A stretch of DNA of 64,000 nt, from positions 4,320,443 to 4,384,442 of the forward strand of contig NZ_JAGIOE010000001.1 of assembly GCF_017876575.1 (NCBI RefSeq), in the 5' to 3' direction. Every line of letters starts with the position of its first letter. Position 1 is the stretch's first letter. The position numbers were made by a program, and so were the translations under genes. The DNA comes from Paeniglutamicibacter psychrophenolicus. GTDB taxonomy: Bacteria; Actinomycetota; Actinomycetes; Actinomycetales; Micrococcaceae. Below, piece by piece: positions 37,712 through 47,695 of the stretch. The notes beneath the pieces were generated by a model that had not been told where the DNA came from, did no database searches, and saw nothing but the letters and a program-made list of their open reading frames with translations.

Positions 37712-39205
37712 TCAGGAGTTTTCGCCGGACTCCGGAAGCTCGTCGAAGATGTCCTTGCGACCGGTGCGGTCACCCAGTTTCAGCGCCGAAACCGGTGCGC
37801 TCTTAGTCGATTCGGCGATGGCCACCCGGCGCTTGGTGCGCGTGTAGTGGAGGGTCCCGCCCAGCATGGTCAGCAGCAGCAACCCTCCGAAACCCAGCAC
37901 CAGCAGCGGCGGCAGGAATCCGGAGCCGTCGCTCGGCGGCAACGGGGCGGGGGCGGCGATGGCCTTGATGTCGGACTTCTCCGTGGAGATGCCCGGGTCC
38001 TCGGTGGGACCTGCATTGACCTGCGCGCCGCGGCGGTGCACCCGGATCCATTCGGTGATGGTGTTCATCGGGTTCGCCTCGACCTGGGGGACCTCGGCGG
38101 TGAGCGCCGCATAGGCATCGAGGATGCCGTGGCCATAGAGGTTGTCGACGCCGGGCTTGCCCGCGTCGCGCGCGGTCGCCAGGATCCTGTTGATGACCTG
38201 CGGGGCCTTCATTTCCGGGTACTTGGAGCGGATCATCGCCGCCACCCCGGCAACCAGCGGCGCGGCGCCGGAGGTCCCCGACCAATCCGCGTAGCCGCCT
38301 CCGGGCAGCCCGCCGACCAGCGGATCGGCCGGGGCGGCCACGCCGATGCTGATGCCCTCGGTGGAGGAATCGACGCTGGCCTTGCCCTGGCGGTCGATTC
38401 CGGCCACGGTGAGCACCCCGGGGATCGTGGCCGGGGCCCCGACCTGTTTCATGCCGCCGGCACGGTTCCCGGCGGCGGCGACGATGACCACGTCCTTGTC
38501 CTCGGCATACTTGAACGCGGTGTCCCAGCTTGGCGGCCAGTCCGGCTGGGTGGAGCCCAGCGAGATGTTGATGACCTTCGCGCCGTGGTCCACGGCCCAC
38601 TTCACGGCCGCGGGCACCTGGTCCTCGACGGAAATCCCGGCGGGGTTCTCCGTGCCCATCCACAGCGAGAGCGAAAGCAGGTTGGCCTCCGGGGCCACGC
38701 CCAGCATGCCGTCGGGCCCGGCAGCGGGCTTCGGGATTTCGATCGGCTCGGGTTTCGGGGGCGGATCTTCCTTGGCCTTCTTGGCGGATTCTACGGCCCG
38801 GTCGTAGGCGATCTGCTGTGCCGCGGCATCCGCCTTGGCCTCGGCAATCGCCGCGCCGTTGTTTCCGCGCCCGGCCAGCAGCGTGGCCACCAGGGTCCCG
38901 TGCTCCGGCAGCGTGCCCAGCGGCTTGGAGCCGTCCGGGATTCCGGCGCCGGAGATGTCCTTGCCTCCGGTGACCGCCCCGAGCAGGTCGGGGTGCGAGG
39001 TGTCGATGCCCGTGTCAATGACCGCGACGGTGACCCCGGCGCCCTTGGACACTTCCCAGGCCTTGGTGATGCCGGAGGACTTGAGCCACCATTCCCCGTC
39101 GCGGGCCGGATCGGCAAGTGCCGCGGGGGCCACGGCCAGTGCGGCCGTGAGGCCAAGCACCAGGGTCAGTGCCGTGGCGGCGATGCGGCGCAGTCGTTGG
39201 CTCAA
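37712..39205 (-). CDS. subtilisin-like serine protease, membrane-anchored (mycosin-like S8 family)
   Basis: An extracytoplasmic serine protease, 497 residues. It has a signal peptide (about residues 1-31), the catalytic triad Asp64 (VIDTGID), His102 (EHGTLVA) and Ser312 (GTSGAAP), and Asn247 of the oxyanion hole. A C-terminal transmembrane helix (PPLLVLGFGGLLLLTMLGG, about 430-448) is followed by a basic cytoplasmic tail. This layout is that of type VII secretion mycosins, but no ESX genes are nearby. An insertion of about 45 residues between His and Ser is Ala/Lys/Pro-rich. The start is TTG 39205 with AGGAG five bases upstream. Confidence 0.9.
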   Translation of the reverse strand: MSQRLRRIAATALTLVLGLTAALAVAPAALADPARDGEWWLKSSGITKAWEVSKGAGVTVAVIDTGIDTSHPDLLGAVTGGKDISGAGIPDGSKPLGTLPEHGTLVATLLAGRGNNGAAIAEAKADAAAQQIAYDRAVESAKKAKEDPPPKPEPIEIPKPAAGPDGMLGVAPEANLLSLSLWMGTENPAGISVEDQVPAAVKWAVDHGAKVINISLGSTQPDWPPSWDTAFKYAEDKDVVIVAAAGNRAGGMKQVGAPATIPGVLTVAGIDRQGKASVDSSTEGISIGVAAPADPLVGGLPGGGYADWSGTSGAAPLVAGVAAMIRSKYPEMKAPQVINRILATARDAGKPGVDNLYGHGILDAYAALTAEVPQVEANPMNTITEWIRVHRRGAQVNAGPTEDPGISTEKSDIKAIAAPAPLPPSDGSGFLPPLLVLGFGGLLLLTMLGGTLHYTRTKRRVAIAESTKSAPVSALKLGDRTGRKDIFDELPESGENS

Positions 39206-39259
39206 GTGTTCTCCTAGCGTGGGGCGTGGGGGACGTATTGGGGTTTCGGGCTGCGGTGT

Positions 39260-40216
39260 TTAGTTCCCCGAGCCAAGTCCCAGGGCGATTCCGTCCAGAA
39301 TATCGTGCTCCGAGGCCGTGGCGGTGGTGATCCTGCCCGCGCTTGCACCGGCGACCCGTTCCAGGATGCATCCGTAGATCAGCGCTCCGGCCGCAATCAC
39401 ATCCACCCGCCCGGGGTGCATGTAGCCAAGTGAGGCACGGGTTTCACGGTCCGAGGAAAGCATGAAAGCAATGGCGGATTCGAGCTTTTCGATGCCCGGT
39501 TCGGCTCCGTGGATGAGGTTCGAGTCATAGTGGTCCAGTCCCAGCGCGGCGGCGGTGAGCGTGGTGATGGTTCCGGCCACGCCCACGATGCGGTCCACCG
39601 TGGAGAAGTCGACGGTTTCCTGGACCTCGTCGAGCACCGCGTTGACCTGTGCGCGGGCGGCGGCAATGGTCTCGGGGGTTGGCATGTCGTGGCGCCAGAA
39701 GCGCTCGGTGAGCCTGACGCAGCCCATGTCCATGGACCGCGAGGCCACCGGCCCGTTCGCATCCCCCAGCACGAACTCGGTCGATCCCCCGCCCAGGTCG
39801 ATCACCAGGATGCGGGTTCCCGGCGCGGCCGGTGCAACGGAGGTAGCCCCGGCAAAGGACAGCGCGGCCTCGGTGTCCCCGGGCACTACCTCCGGGTCCA
39901 CGCCCAGGCGTGCGCGGACCCCGGCGACGAATTCGTCGCGGTTCGACGCATCGCGCGTGGCCGAGGTGGCCACGAAGCGGATGCGGGTGGCCCCGTGCTC
40001 GCGGATCATCGCGGCGTACTCGTCGATCGCGGCGAAGGTGCGTTCCAGGGCCTCGGGCGCGAATTCTCCGGTGGCATCCACGTCCTGGCCCAGGCGCACC
40101 ACGCGCATCTGGCGCAGCACGTCCTCCAGCGCCGGGCCCGTCGGGGTCTGGCGGGTGTCGGCGATCAGCAGGCGGATGGAGTTGGTGCCGCAGTCGATCG
40201 CGGCGACGCGACTCAC
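39260..40216 (-). CDS. ppx: Ppx/GppA-family phosphatase (exopolyphosphatase-like)
   Basis: Hydrolyses polyphosphate or pppGpp; this short form (318 residues, single Ppx-GppA domain) is the actinobacterial type. The ASKHA-fold phosphate loops are clear: VAAIDCGTNSIRLLI at the start, FVATSATRDASN, and VIDLGGGSTEFVLG. The start is GTG 40216, overlapping the stop of the DUF501 gene (GTGA). It belongs to the conserved row eno - ftsB-like - DUF501 - ppx. Confidence 0.92.
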   Translation of the reverse strand: MSRVAAIDCGTNSIRLLIADTRQTPTGPALEDVLRQMRVVRLGQDVDATGEFAPEALERTFAAIDEYAAMIREHGATRIRFVATSATRDASNRDEFVAGVRARLGVDPEVVPGDTEAALSFAGATSVAPAAPGTRILVIDLGGGSTEFVLGDANGPVASRSMDMGCVRLTERFWRHDMPTPETIAAARAQVNAVLDEVQETVDFSTVDRIVGVAGTITTLTAAALGLDHYDSNLIHGAEPGIEKLESAIAFMLSSDRETRASLGYMHPGRVDVIAAGALIYGCILERVAGASAGRITTATASEHDILDGIALGLGSGN

Positions 40217-40965
40217 GCGGTGGGCTTTTCGGTCGAACCGGCGGCCGGGTCGTTGGCCGCGGCCTCGCGGGCGGCGCGCGCAGCCGCCCGCTGGGCCTGC
40301 TTGATGGCCGGGTCCACTGACTGGGTCTTCACGTGGCGCGAACGGTCCTGGCTGGGCGCCTGGCCCTCGGTGTCCCAGGCCCCTGCGCAATAGCACCTGT
40401 CCTTGGTCCACCACTCGGCGATGGCCTCCAGCGCGCGGTCGCCCAGCGGGTTCACGCCCGGGCCGGCGGCCAGCGAGTGCCCCGCCAGCACGTGCAGGCA
40501 CTTCACGCGGGTGGGCATGCCACCGGCGGAGACTCCCGCGATTTCCGGGACGGCCCCGGTGCCCGAGCGCTCGCCAATGGCGTCGCGCACCGCCAGGTAC
40601 TGGTCGTGGGCGCGTGCGTAGGCCGCGGCCAGTTCGGCGTCCTGGCCCAGCTCGGCGTTCATCTCGTTCATGACCCCGGCGGCCTCGAGGCGCGAGACCG
40701 CGGCGGTGATCACCGGGTGCGTCAGGTAGTAGGTGGTCGGGAACGGGATCCCGGAGGAGAGCCTCGGTGCGGTGGTGGCCACCAGCGGGTTCCCGCAGAC
40801 GCAGCGGGCGCCGATCTCCACCACGTCGCGCACCGGGCGGTTCAGTTGGCGGGACAGGGTCTCCAGGTCCGCGGCGCTGGGCACCCGGGCTGCAGCATCG
40901 AGTGCTTCGTGGTTTTGGTTCGCGGCGTCCACGGTTGGGAGCATCTCCTCGCGTTGGTGTGTCAT
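40213..40965 (-). CDS. DUF501 family protein
   Basis: A protein of unknown function (up to 250 residues) conserved between ftsB and ppx in actinobacteria. It has paired Cys in GARCVCGNPLV and a Cys near the C terminus (DRCYCAGAWD), which could form a metal site, and the family segment PFPTTYYLTHPVI. The tail is Ala/Arg-rich. Start choice is uncertain: ATG 40965 has no ribosome-binding site, ATG 40944 directly abuts GAGGAG, and GTG 40932 lies 12 bases after it. Overlap with ppx suggests coupling. Confidence 0.85.
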   Translation of the reverse strand: MTHQREEMLPTVDAANQNHEALDAAARVPSAADLETLSRQLNRPVRDVVEIGARCVCGNPLVATTAPRLSSGIPFPTTYYLTHPVITAAVSRLEAAGVMNEMNAELGQDAELAAAYARAHDQYLAVRDAIGERSGTGAVPEIAGVSAGGMPTRVKCLHVLAGHSLAAGPGVNPLGDRALEAIAEWWTKDRCYCAGAWDTEGQAPSQDRSRHVKTQSVDPAIKQAQRAAARAAREAAANDPAAGSTEKPTA

Positions 40966-40993
40966 GAAAAAGGTGTGTGTGCGGCCGTGCGGC

Positions 40994-41866
40994 TCAGTCG
41001 GTGGCGGCGCGCTGCGCCGAGTCGAAGAGTGCATCGACCCAGGGCAGGTCGGTGCGGACTTCCTTGGGGCTCTGGTTTGGCTCGCCGGGTGCCGTTTCCT
41101 CGGGCCGGGTGCCGACGACCATGTAGTTGCGCTCCCCCGGCATGACCAAGTTTATCCGGTCGCGGGCCTGCTGCTTGATGTACAGCGGATCGTCCCAGCG
41201 GGCGATCTGGTCCTTGAGCGCCTCCTGCTCGGCCTGCTTGGCGGCAATCGAGGTGCGCAGCGCGGCAATCTCGTCGCGCTGGCGCGCATAGGTGCCGATG
41301 CTGGGCACCAGCAGCACCGCGAAGACCGACAGCGCAATGCTCAACGCCAGCAGGCGGCCGGAAAAGCTGCGCGCCGGAATGGGCTTCTTGGGGCCGGCAG
41401 GTCCCTTGCGGGGTTCGGGCGGGGCGGCCTGGCCGTCCTTGCGCACGGCACCGGAAAGCAGGTTCCTGTCCTCGATGCGCCGCTGAGAGGCGCTGGCCTT
41501 GGCCTTGGGTTTTGCCGCGGGCTTGGAAACGGGTTTGGAAGCGGGCTTGGGTCCGGTCCGCGGCTTCGGGGCCGTCTTGGACGCGGCGGGCTTCGCTGCG
41601 GCAGGCTTCGGGGAAGCCGGAGCGGGCTTGCCCGAGGCGGTCACCCGGCCCAGCGGAACGACCTTGGGGCGCGGGGCGGCAGCCGCCGGCTTGGGCGCCG
41701 ACTCTGTCTGGCGGGGCTCTTCGCGGTGCGGGCGCGGGCGCTTTGGCGGTGCCTCGGAGGCAGCGGCCTCGGGGCCCGGGGCCTGCCGCGGATCGGTCTC
41801 GGCCCCGCGTGCCGGGCCCTTGGCCGAGGTCCCGGAGCGCGGCATGGGAGGACGTCGCGTGGCCAT
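40994..41866 (-). CDS. FtsB/DivIC-like septum formation initiator protein
   Basis: A bitopic divisome protein that bridges FtsL/FtsQ in septal peptidoglycan synthesis. The C-terminal 125 residues are the domain itself: one helix (LLALSIALSVFAVLLVPSIG, about 170-190), then a coiled coil (RQRDEIAALRTSIAAKQAEQ, continuing to about residue 220) and WDDPLYIKQQARDRINLVMPGE, the family hallmark. The first 165 residues are a low-complexity Pro/Ala/Lys cytoplasmic extension with KPAPKP-like repeats. AAGGAG precedes ATG 41866. It lies downstream of eno. Confidence 0.9.
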   Translation of the reverse strand: MATRRPPMPRSGTSAKGPARGAETDPRQAPGPEAAASEAPPKRPRPHREEPRQTESAPKPAAAAPRPKVVPLGRVTASGKPAPASPKPAAAKPAASKTAPKPRTGPKPASKPVSKPAAKPKAKASASQRRIEDRNLLSGAVRKDGQAAPPEPRKGPAGPKKPIPARSFSGRLLALSIALSVFAVLLVPSIGTYARQRDEIAALRTSIAAKQAEQEALKDQIARWDDPLYIKQQARDRINLVMPGERNYMVVGTRPEETAPGEPNQSPKEVRTDLPWVDALFDSAQRAATD

Positions 41867-41947
41867 CGTGCTCCTTTGCCCTCTCGGTCCGGAGCCCTTT
41901 TCACATGGCCCCGGGTTCTTCGTCGTCTCAAGCTTTCGGGGGTTAAC

Positions 41948-41988
41948 ACAAAAACTCGTGGGGGAACCAAGAATAGTTCCCCCACGAG
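41948..41988 (-). terminator. Rho-independent terminator of eno
   Basis: A 13-bp perfect stem (41955-41967 with 41976-41988) closes an 8-base loop, followed on the minus strand by TTTTTGTG. Genes further down must rely on read-through or on a promoter before 41866. Confidence 0.9.
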
Positions 41989-42009
41989 CCTACGTGTAAT
42001 TACGGCTGG

Positions 42010-43362
<1,353 letters not shown>

Positions 43363-43388
43363 CTAGCCTAGCTTGGGCGAGAGCCAGT

Positions 43389-44105
43389 TCACGAAGTTGT
43401 TGCGTTGGTTTCGCCCTCCGCCAGTGCAATGCGTTGCTGCACGACATTGCGCAGGGCTCGTTCGGCGTCGAGGCCGCGGGATCGGGCCGCGTCGCACAGG
43501 GCGAGCAGTTGCTCGCCCAGTTCCTGTTCGTTCCCCGGAACGCCGAGGTGCGGCGATTCGGGTGGAACGACGGAATCCTGGTTCGTTTCCCCGTCCGCAC
43601 CGGACGCGGCACCGCTGTCGGTGATCGCCGCGTGCCGGTCGGTGCGGGAGAGGAAGGTTTGGGCATAGAGCAGGGCTGGCAGGTTCTTGGGCATGCCCGC
43701 GGTCGGTGACTCGTTCAGCGGTTTTTCGGCGCGCTTGGCGCGGTCCCAGGACTCGATGATCTCGGCGATCGAGTCGGGGAAGCTGTCCTTGAGGCTGCCG
43801 TCGGGGTGGAAGATGTGGGTGTTGCGTCGCACCATTTTCGCGCCGAGGACCGCGGCGATGGAATCGAAGTCGAAGGCCCGGCGCTCGGCGCCGATGGAGG
43901 CGTGAAGCACCACCTGCAGCAGGATGTCGCCGAGTTCGGCTTCCAGCTCGGTATCCGGGGCGTGGGTCTCGATGGCCTCGGTGAGCTCGTAGGATTCCTC
44001 GAGCAGGTACTGGACCAGGGATTCGTGGGTCAGCGCAGCGGTCCAGGCGCAATGGGCGCGCAGCTGGGAAATGATCTCGACGAGGCGGTCGACCTGCTCG
44101 CTCAC
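43389..44105 (-). CDS. mazG: MazG-family NTP pyrophosphohydrolase
   Basis: Hydrolyses (d)NTPs to NMP and pyrophosphate as a housekeeping or stress enzyme. The 238-residue protein has one clear MazG domain in its first half. Metal-binding residues are in LLEESYELTEAI and AELGDILLQVVLHA, and RRNTHIFHPDG is the second family element. The C-terminal half is divergent, resembling the lone second domain of actinobacterial MazG, with an inserted linker. The start is GTG 44105 with GGGGAGAG upstream. Confidence 0.9.
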   Translation of the reverse strand: MSEQVDRLVEIISQLRAHCAWTAALTHESLVQYLLEESYELTEAIETHAPDTELEAELGDILLQVVLHASIGAERRAFDFDSIAAVLGAKMVRRNTHIFHPDGSLKDSFPDSIAEIIESWDRAKRAEKPLNESPTAGMPKNLPALLYAQTFLSRTDRHAAITDSGAASGADGETNQDSVVPPESPHLGVPGNEQELGEQLLALCDAARSRGLDAERALRNVVQQRIALAEGETNATTS

Positions 44106-44489
44106 TGGTGGTTCTCTCCCCGTTGGTGCGAAGGGGTTGTGCGCGTGCCACTGCCGAAAGCAGCTGGCCGGATGCAAAACCCGTGGGCGTCGTTGCCCGC
44201 GTCCAACACTATCGGACACCGCTCGCGCCGGACCGGCGGGCCGGCTCCGATGTCGGTCACATCCTGCAGTGGATGCCTGGTCTTTACACCCTTGATGTCG
44301 AATCCCCACCATCGACTTCCTGGCGCGCGCCGGCCCCTCGGCGGCCGGTTCGGTTCGATCGTTCCCCGGGCGGGAGCCGGGCCTTAAACACCGAGGCCGG
44401 TGCACCGGCGCCCCAAGACGGGCATCGATGCACCGGCGGCCGGTGCCGGGGAGGCGGAAGATCCGCTCCCCCGTGGGTCGGACGGCTGG
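44106..44489. other. gap between add and mazG
   Basis: About 380 bases without a gene. It contains a perfect 14-bp palindrome GCCGGTGCACCGGC (44396-44409) and a partial repeat of it near 44429-44447, probably the add terminator. A TAGTGT hexamer on the minus strand near 44210 could belong to the mazG promoter. Confidence 0.45.
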
Positions 44490-45698
44490 TTAGTCGTCGT
44501 CCTCGTCGTCGAAGTCCTCGAACTCGTCGTCGTCTTCGCCGTTCTGCTCGTCGGACATCTGCTCGTAGGCCTCGTTGATGAAGTCCACCAGGGCTTCGCG
44601 TTCCTCCAGCGGGAGGAAGGCGGCCTCGGCGGCGTTCAGCGTGAGGTCCAGCAGGTCCTCGAGATCGTAGTCGAAGGCCTCGACCAGCAGCTCGAACTCG
44701 TCCGAGATGGTGGTGCCGCTCATCAGCCGGTTGTCCGGGGAGATGGTGACGTTGAAGCCGGTCTGCACCAAAAGGTCCACCGGGTGCGACTCGATGCCGT
44801 CGCCGAAGGCGGCGGTGGCTCCGGTCTGCAGGTTGGAGGACGGGCAGATCTCCAGGGCGATGCCGCGGTCGCGGACCCAGTTGGCGACCGGGCCCAGGTT
44901 GACCAGGCCGGTGTCGTCGCCGACTTCCTCGCCGTCGTCGTCGAGCCCGCCGAACTGGATCTCGATGTCCTCGGCGATGCGCACGCCGTGGCCCAGGCGC
45001 TGGGCCCGGCCGGTGATCAGCGCGTCGCGGATGGAGTCAAGGCCGGCGGCCTCCCCTGCGTGCACGGTGGTGGGGAAGAAGTTCTCGGCCAGCAGGTCGA
45101 AGGCCTCCTTCATGCGCGAGGGCGGGAAACCGTCCTCGGCCCCGGCGATGTCGAAGCCCACGACACCGCGGGAGCGGTGGCGCAGGGCCAGCTCGGCGAT
45201 CTCCACGCCTCGGTCGGCATGGCGCATGGCGGTGACCAGCTGCCCGACCTGGATCGGGGTGCCGGCCTCGGTCAGCCGCTCGCTGGCTTCCTCGAGTCCA
45301 GCCTGCACGGCCTCGACGGCGTCGTCCAGGGAAAGGCCCTCGCGTTGGTGCTGCTCGGGTGCCCAGCGCACCTCGGCGTAGACCACGCCGTCGTCGACCA
45401 GGTCCTCGACGAATTCGGCCGCCACGCGCCGCAGCGCGTCCTTGGTCTGCATCACGGCAATGGTGTGTTCAAAGGTTTCCAGGTAGCGCTCGAGCGAACC
45501 GGAGTCGGCCGAGGCCCGGAACCAGGCGCCGAGTTCCTCGGCGTTGGTGCTGGGAAGCTCGTGGCCCGCGGCGGCGGCCAGCTCGATGATGGTTTGCGGG
45601 CGCAATCCCCCGTCGAGGTGGTCATGCAGCGAGACCTTGGGAAGGGACTTGAAGTCGAAGGAAGGGTCATAGGCAATGTGGATCATCTCGTCAGTCAC
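44490..45698 (-). CDS. add: adenosine deaminase
   Basis: Deaminates (deoxy)adenosine to (deoxy)inosine in purine salvage. The 402-residue protein has the zinc and catalytic motifs LHDHLDGG near the N terminus, TVHAGEA (His and Glu), RLGHG, and SPDNRLMSG (metal Asp). The C terminus carries a highly acidic tail (DDDEFEDFDDEDDD). The start is GTG 45698, 6 bases after TAGGCT (45705-45710, minus strand); ATG 45686 is an alternative. An insertion sequence ends right at that -10 box, so expression is probably altered. Confidence 0.93.
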   Translation of the reverse strand: MTDEMIHIAYDPSFDFKSLPKVSLHDHLDGGLRPQTIIELAAAAGHELPSTNAEELGAWFRASADSGSLERYLETFEHTIAVMQTKDALRRVAAEFVEDLVDDGVVYAEVRWAPEQHQREGLSLDDAVEAVQAGLEEASERLTEAGTPIQVGQLVTAMRHADRGVEIAELALRHRSRGVVGFDIAGAEDGFPPSRMKEAFDLLAENFFPTTVHAGEAAGLDSIRDALITGRAQRLGHGVRIAEDIEIQFGGLDDDGEEVGDDTGLVNLGPVANWVRDRGIALEICPSSNLQTGATAAFGDGIESHPVDLLVQTGFNVTISPDNRLMSGTTISDEFELLVEAFDYDLEDLLDLTLNAAEAAFLPLEEREALVDFINEAYEQMSDEQNGEDDDEFEDFDDEDDD

Positions 45699-45704
45699 CC
45701 GCCA

Positions 45705-45733
45705 AGCCTAGCGGGAGTTTCCTAGCTAATCAC
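45705..45733 (-). promoter_or_regulatory. add -10 box interrupted from its -35 by an IS element
   Basis: TAGGCT (45705-45710) keeps leaderless geometry with GTG 45698. The IS target CTAG (45708-45711) overlaps it. The sequence 17 bases upstream now comes from the IS end (GTGATT, 45728-45733, a poor -35). Confidence 0.55.
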
Positions 45734-45734
45734 T

Positions 45735-45771
45735 CCGATACTCATGCCATGCCTAGTCAGTATCGGTTTTT
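45735..45771 (+). terminator. terminator at the left end of the IS
   Basis: An 8-bp stem (45735-45742 with 45759-45766) is followed on the plus strand by five T residues. Such hairpins can shield a transposase gene from outside transcription. Confidence 0.55.
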
Positions 45772-45791
45772 AATGACCGGAAATGTATGAC

Positions 45792-47510
45792 CTAACTTTT
45801 CTTCGGGGCCCATCGGTTGAGGTCGAAGATCCCGGCGAGGGTGGCGTGGGTGTCGATCTCTTCGGTGAGCATGCGTCGGGCCTTGGGCCGGCCTCCGGTG
45901 GAGGGATAGATCATCACGGTTTCGCCGATGCTACCCAGCCGTTCGAGCAGCTCGCGCACGGAGTGGTGTTCGCCGGCTTGTTCGGCTTCGCGGCGCATCA
46001 GGTGGGCGATCTGCAGTGCCAGGACGCAGGTGAAGGTGTGGATGCGGATGTTGTGTTCGGTCCAGTGGTTCATCGGTGAGAAGGAAACCACGTGGGGGTC
46101 CTTGAGTTGCCGGAACCCGAATTCGGCGTCCGACTGGGACCGGTAGGCCTCCACCACCTCGGCAATGGGCCAGTTCTCGTGGGTGGTGACCAGGTTCCGT
46201 TTGCCGAAGACCTCGTCTTCGAGTTCGGTCCGTGCTTTCTCGTTGATGCCCACGCTCAGCCGGTGGGTGGCCGGTGTGGTTCCGGTGACCTCGCAGGCCA
46301 GGACGCGCTGGAGCCAGGGGTCGCGGGTAATGGAGGCGATGTGGGCGGTGAGTTCGGCGGTGGTGCGGCGGGTCTTGCCGCGTTCCAGGGTGTCGGCGAG
46401 GTCCGAGAGCTTTGCCTGGGCCTTGGCCAGGGTCTGGGCAAAGCCTGCGACCTGCTTTTGGTGCAGTGTCGGTGAGTGGGTGAGGATCACCCGGCGCTCG
46501 GTCCCGTAAACAATGCGCCGCGTTTCGATGGCGCTGAGTCCGCCGAACCTGGTCTTGTCCACGATGGCCCGCTCTTTCGCCGGGATCGTGAGCAGGTCGG
46601 TGACCTGTGAGGGTGGGATGGAGCCGACGAAGGCGAGGTCGGTGTCGGTCACGCGGGCGAAGTTGGAGGCGGAGTTCTGTCCGGCGTCGAACACCACGGT
46701 CACCTCCGGGTTCCCGGGGATCCCGGCGGTGTCGGCGAGCTTGCGGTGCCGTTTGCCCAGGGCGTCGATCATGAGCGGGAATTGGGTGACGTCGGGCTTG
46801 TTTCCCGGGTAGGCGTGGGCCAGCAGCGGGATGCCGCCGTCGCGGGTGATCACCAGTCCCAGGCCGACCAGGCGCAGGTCGTTGCGTTTCTGCTTGGCCT
46901 TGCCACGCTGGGCTATCGGGGCGTTCTCGTTGGCGGAATCGATGTAGGTGGCGAAGTTGGTCATGTCCAGTGCCAGGGCGGAAATATCGAGGTTGAATTC
47001 GGTGATCATCGCCAACGCGATGGCCTCCTCAATCCGTGCGAGTTGCTCCAGGGTGACCTTGTGCATGGCGTCCCAGAAGCGTCGGTGGTCCAGCACGGAG
47101 GCGGGGATCTTGGTGAAGCGGTCCGCCGCGGTGGTTTTCCACCAATCACCGAAGCCGGCCTTTGAGGTGGGGGCCACCACCCTGTTCAGCGCCGCCAGGG
47201 ACAGGTAGGTACCCACCGAGGCGCCGGCGTCAGCGCGTCGTGGGCCAACAACGTCGTCGATGATCCCGGTGATGTTCAGGCGTTGCAGGATGCCCCAGAC
47301 AGCGGCGCAATCCCCGAAGCCCAGGTGCCGGGTCTTCTCCGGCACGGTGGCGGATTCCTTGGCGTCCAGGAGCTTTTCGATGTCCTTGGCGCTGCCCAGG
47401 TAGCGTTCGGAAACCATCTTCGGTTTCCCGTCGACCCGGGCCATTTCGCGCAGATACCAGTACACGTTGCCGTTGATCGTTTTCTTGTAGAGCGCCATGC
47501 CATAAACCAT
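45792..47510 (-). CDS. IS1634-family (IS4 superfamily) DDE transposase
   Basis: A 572-residue transposase that appears intact. The putative triad is Asp182 (LALDMTNFATYID), Asp275 (VVFDAGQNS) and Glu463 in YRSQSDAEFGFRQLK, which has the Y-R-E-K layout of the IS4 group. The N-terminal 130 residues are the DNA-binding part. ATG 47510 is used; ATG 47498 (MALYKKTINGN) is an alternative. The stop codon lies inside the inner inverted repeat, so the gene fills the element. It runs toward add. Confidence 0.93.
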   Translation of the reverse strand: MVYGMALYKKTINGNVYWYLREMARVDGKPKMVSERYLGSAKDIEKLLDAKESATVPEKTRHLGFGDCAAVWGILQRLNITGIIDDVVGPRRADAGASVGTYLSLAALNRVVAPTSKAGFGDWWKTTAADRFTKIPASVLDHRRFWDAMHKVTLEQLARIEEAIALAMITEFNLDISALALDMTNFATYIDSANENAPIAQRGKAKQKRNDLRLVGLGLVITRDGGIPLLAHAYPGNKPDVTQFPLMIDALGKRHRKLADTAGIPGNPEVTVVFDAGQNSASNFARVTDTDLAFVGSIPPSQVTDLLTIPAKERAIVDKTRFGGLSAIETRRIVYGTERRVILTHSPTLHQKQVAGFAQTLAKAQAKLSDLADTLERGKTRRTTAELTAHIASITRDPWLQRVLACEVTGTTPATHRLSVGINEKARTELEDEVFGKRNLVTTHENWPIAEVVEAYRSQSDAEFGFRQLKDPHVVSFSPMNHWTEHNIRIHTFTCVLALQIAHLMRREAEQAGEHHSVRELLERLGSIGETVMIYPSTGGRPKARRMLTEEIDTHATLAGIFDLNRWAPKKS

Positions 47511-47538
47511 ACTTTAGGTCATACATATTCCGGTGAAA

Positions 47539-47592
47539 CGAAGGCCCCGACACGCCGCTGATTCCGCGGTTTATTTTTTGTCGGGGCCTTCG
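47539..47592. terminator. hairpin at the right end of the IS
   Basis: A 14-bp perfect stem (47539-47552 with 47579-47592) holds a 26-base loop that includes an inner CCGC/GCGG pair. It lies upstream of the transposase and may block transcription entering from dedA. Confidence 0.5.
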
Positions 47593-47695
47593 AAAACGAA
47601 ATAGCTAGGAAACTCCCGCTAGCGGGGCCCGGCTGCTTCCAACAGTGGATCGAGGTGGTGTTGGGCCAATTGTTCACGCAACGCCCACCGGCTGT

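Larger units (their letters stand above)
45708..47622 (-). mobile_element. IS1634-type insertion sequence, complete
   Basis: The element spans 45712-47618 (1907 bp), with 17-bp perfect terminal inverted repeats (45712-45728 and 47602-47618). A 4-bp CTAG at both edges (45708-45711 and 47619-47622) is the probable target duplication, although CTAG is itself palindromic. A second pair of inverted repeats, about 20 bp with one indel (45776-45795 and 47514-47534), lies just inside, ATGTATGACCTAA being identical in both. Hairpins sit between the two repeat sets at each end. One transposase fills the middle. Confidence 0.85.

Noticed and set aside
47514-47534. Treating the inner inverted repeats as the true IS ends
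   Set aside because: The outer 17-bp repeats are perfect and flanked by CTAG on both sides, while no target duplication flanks the inner pair.
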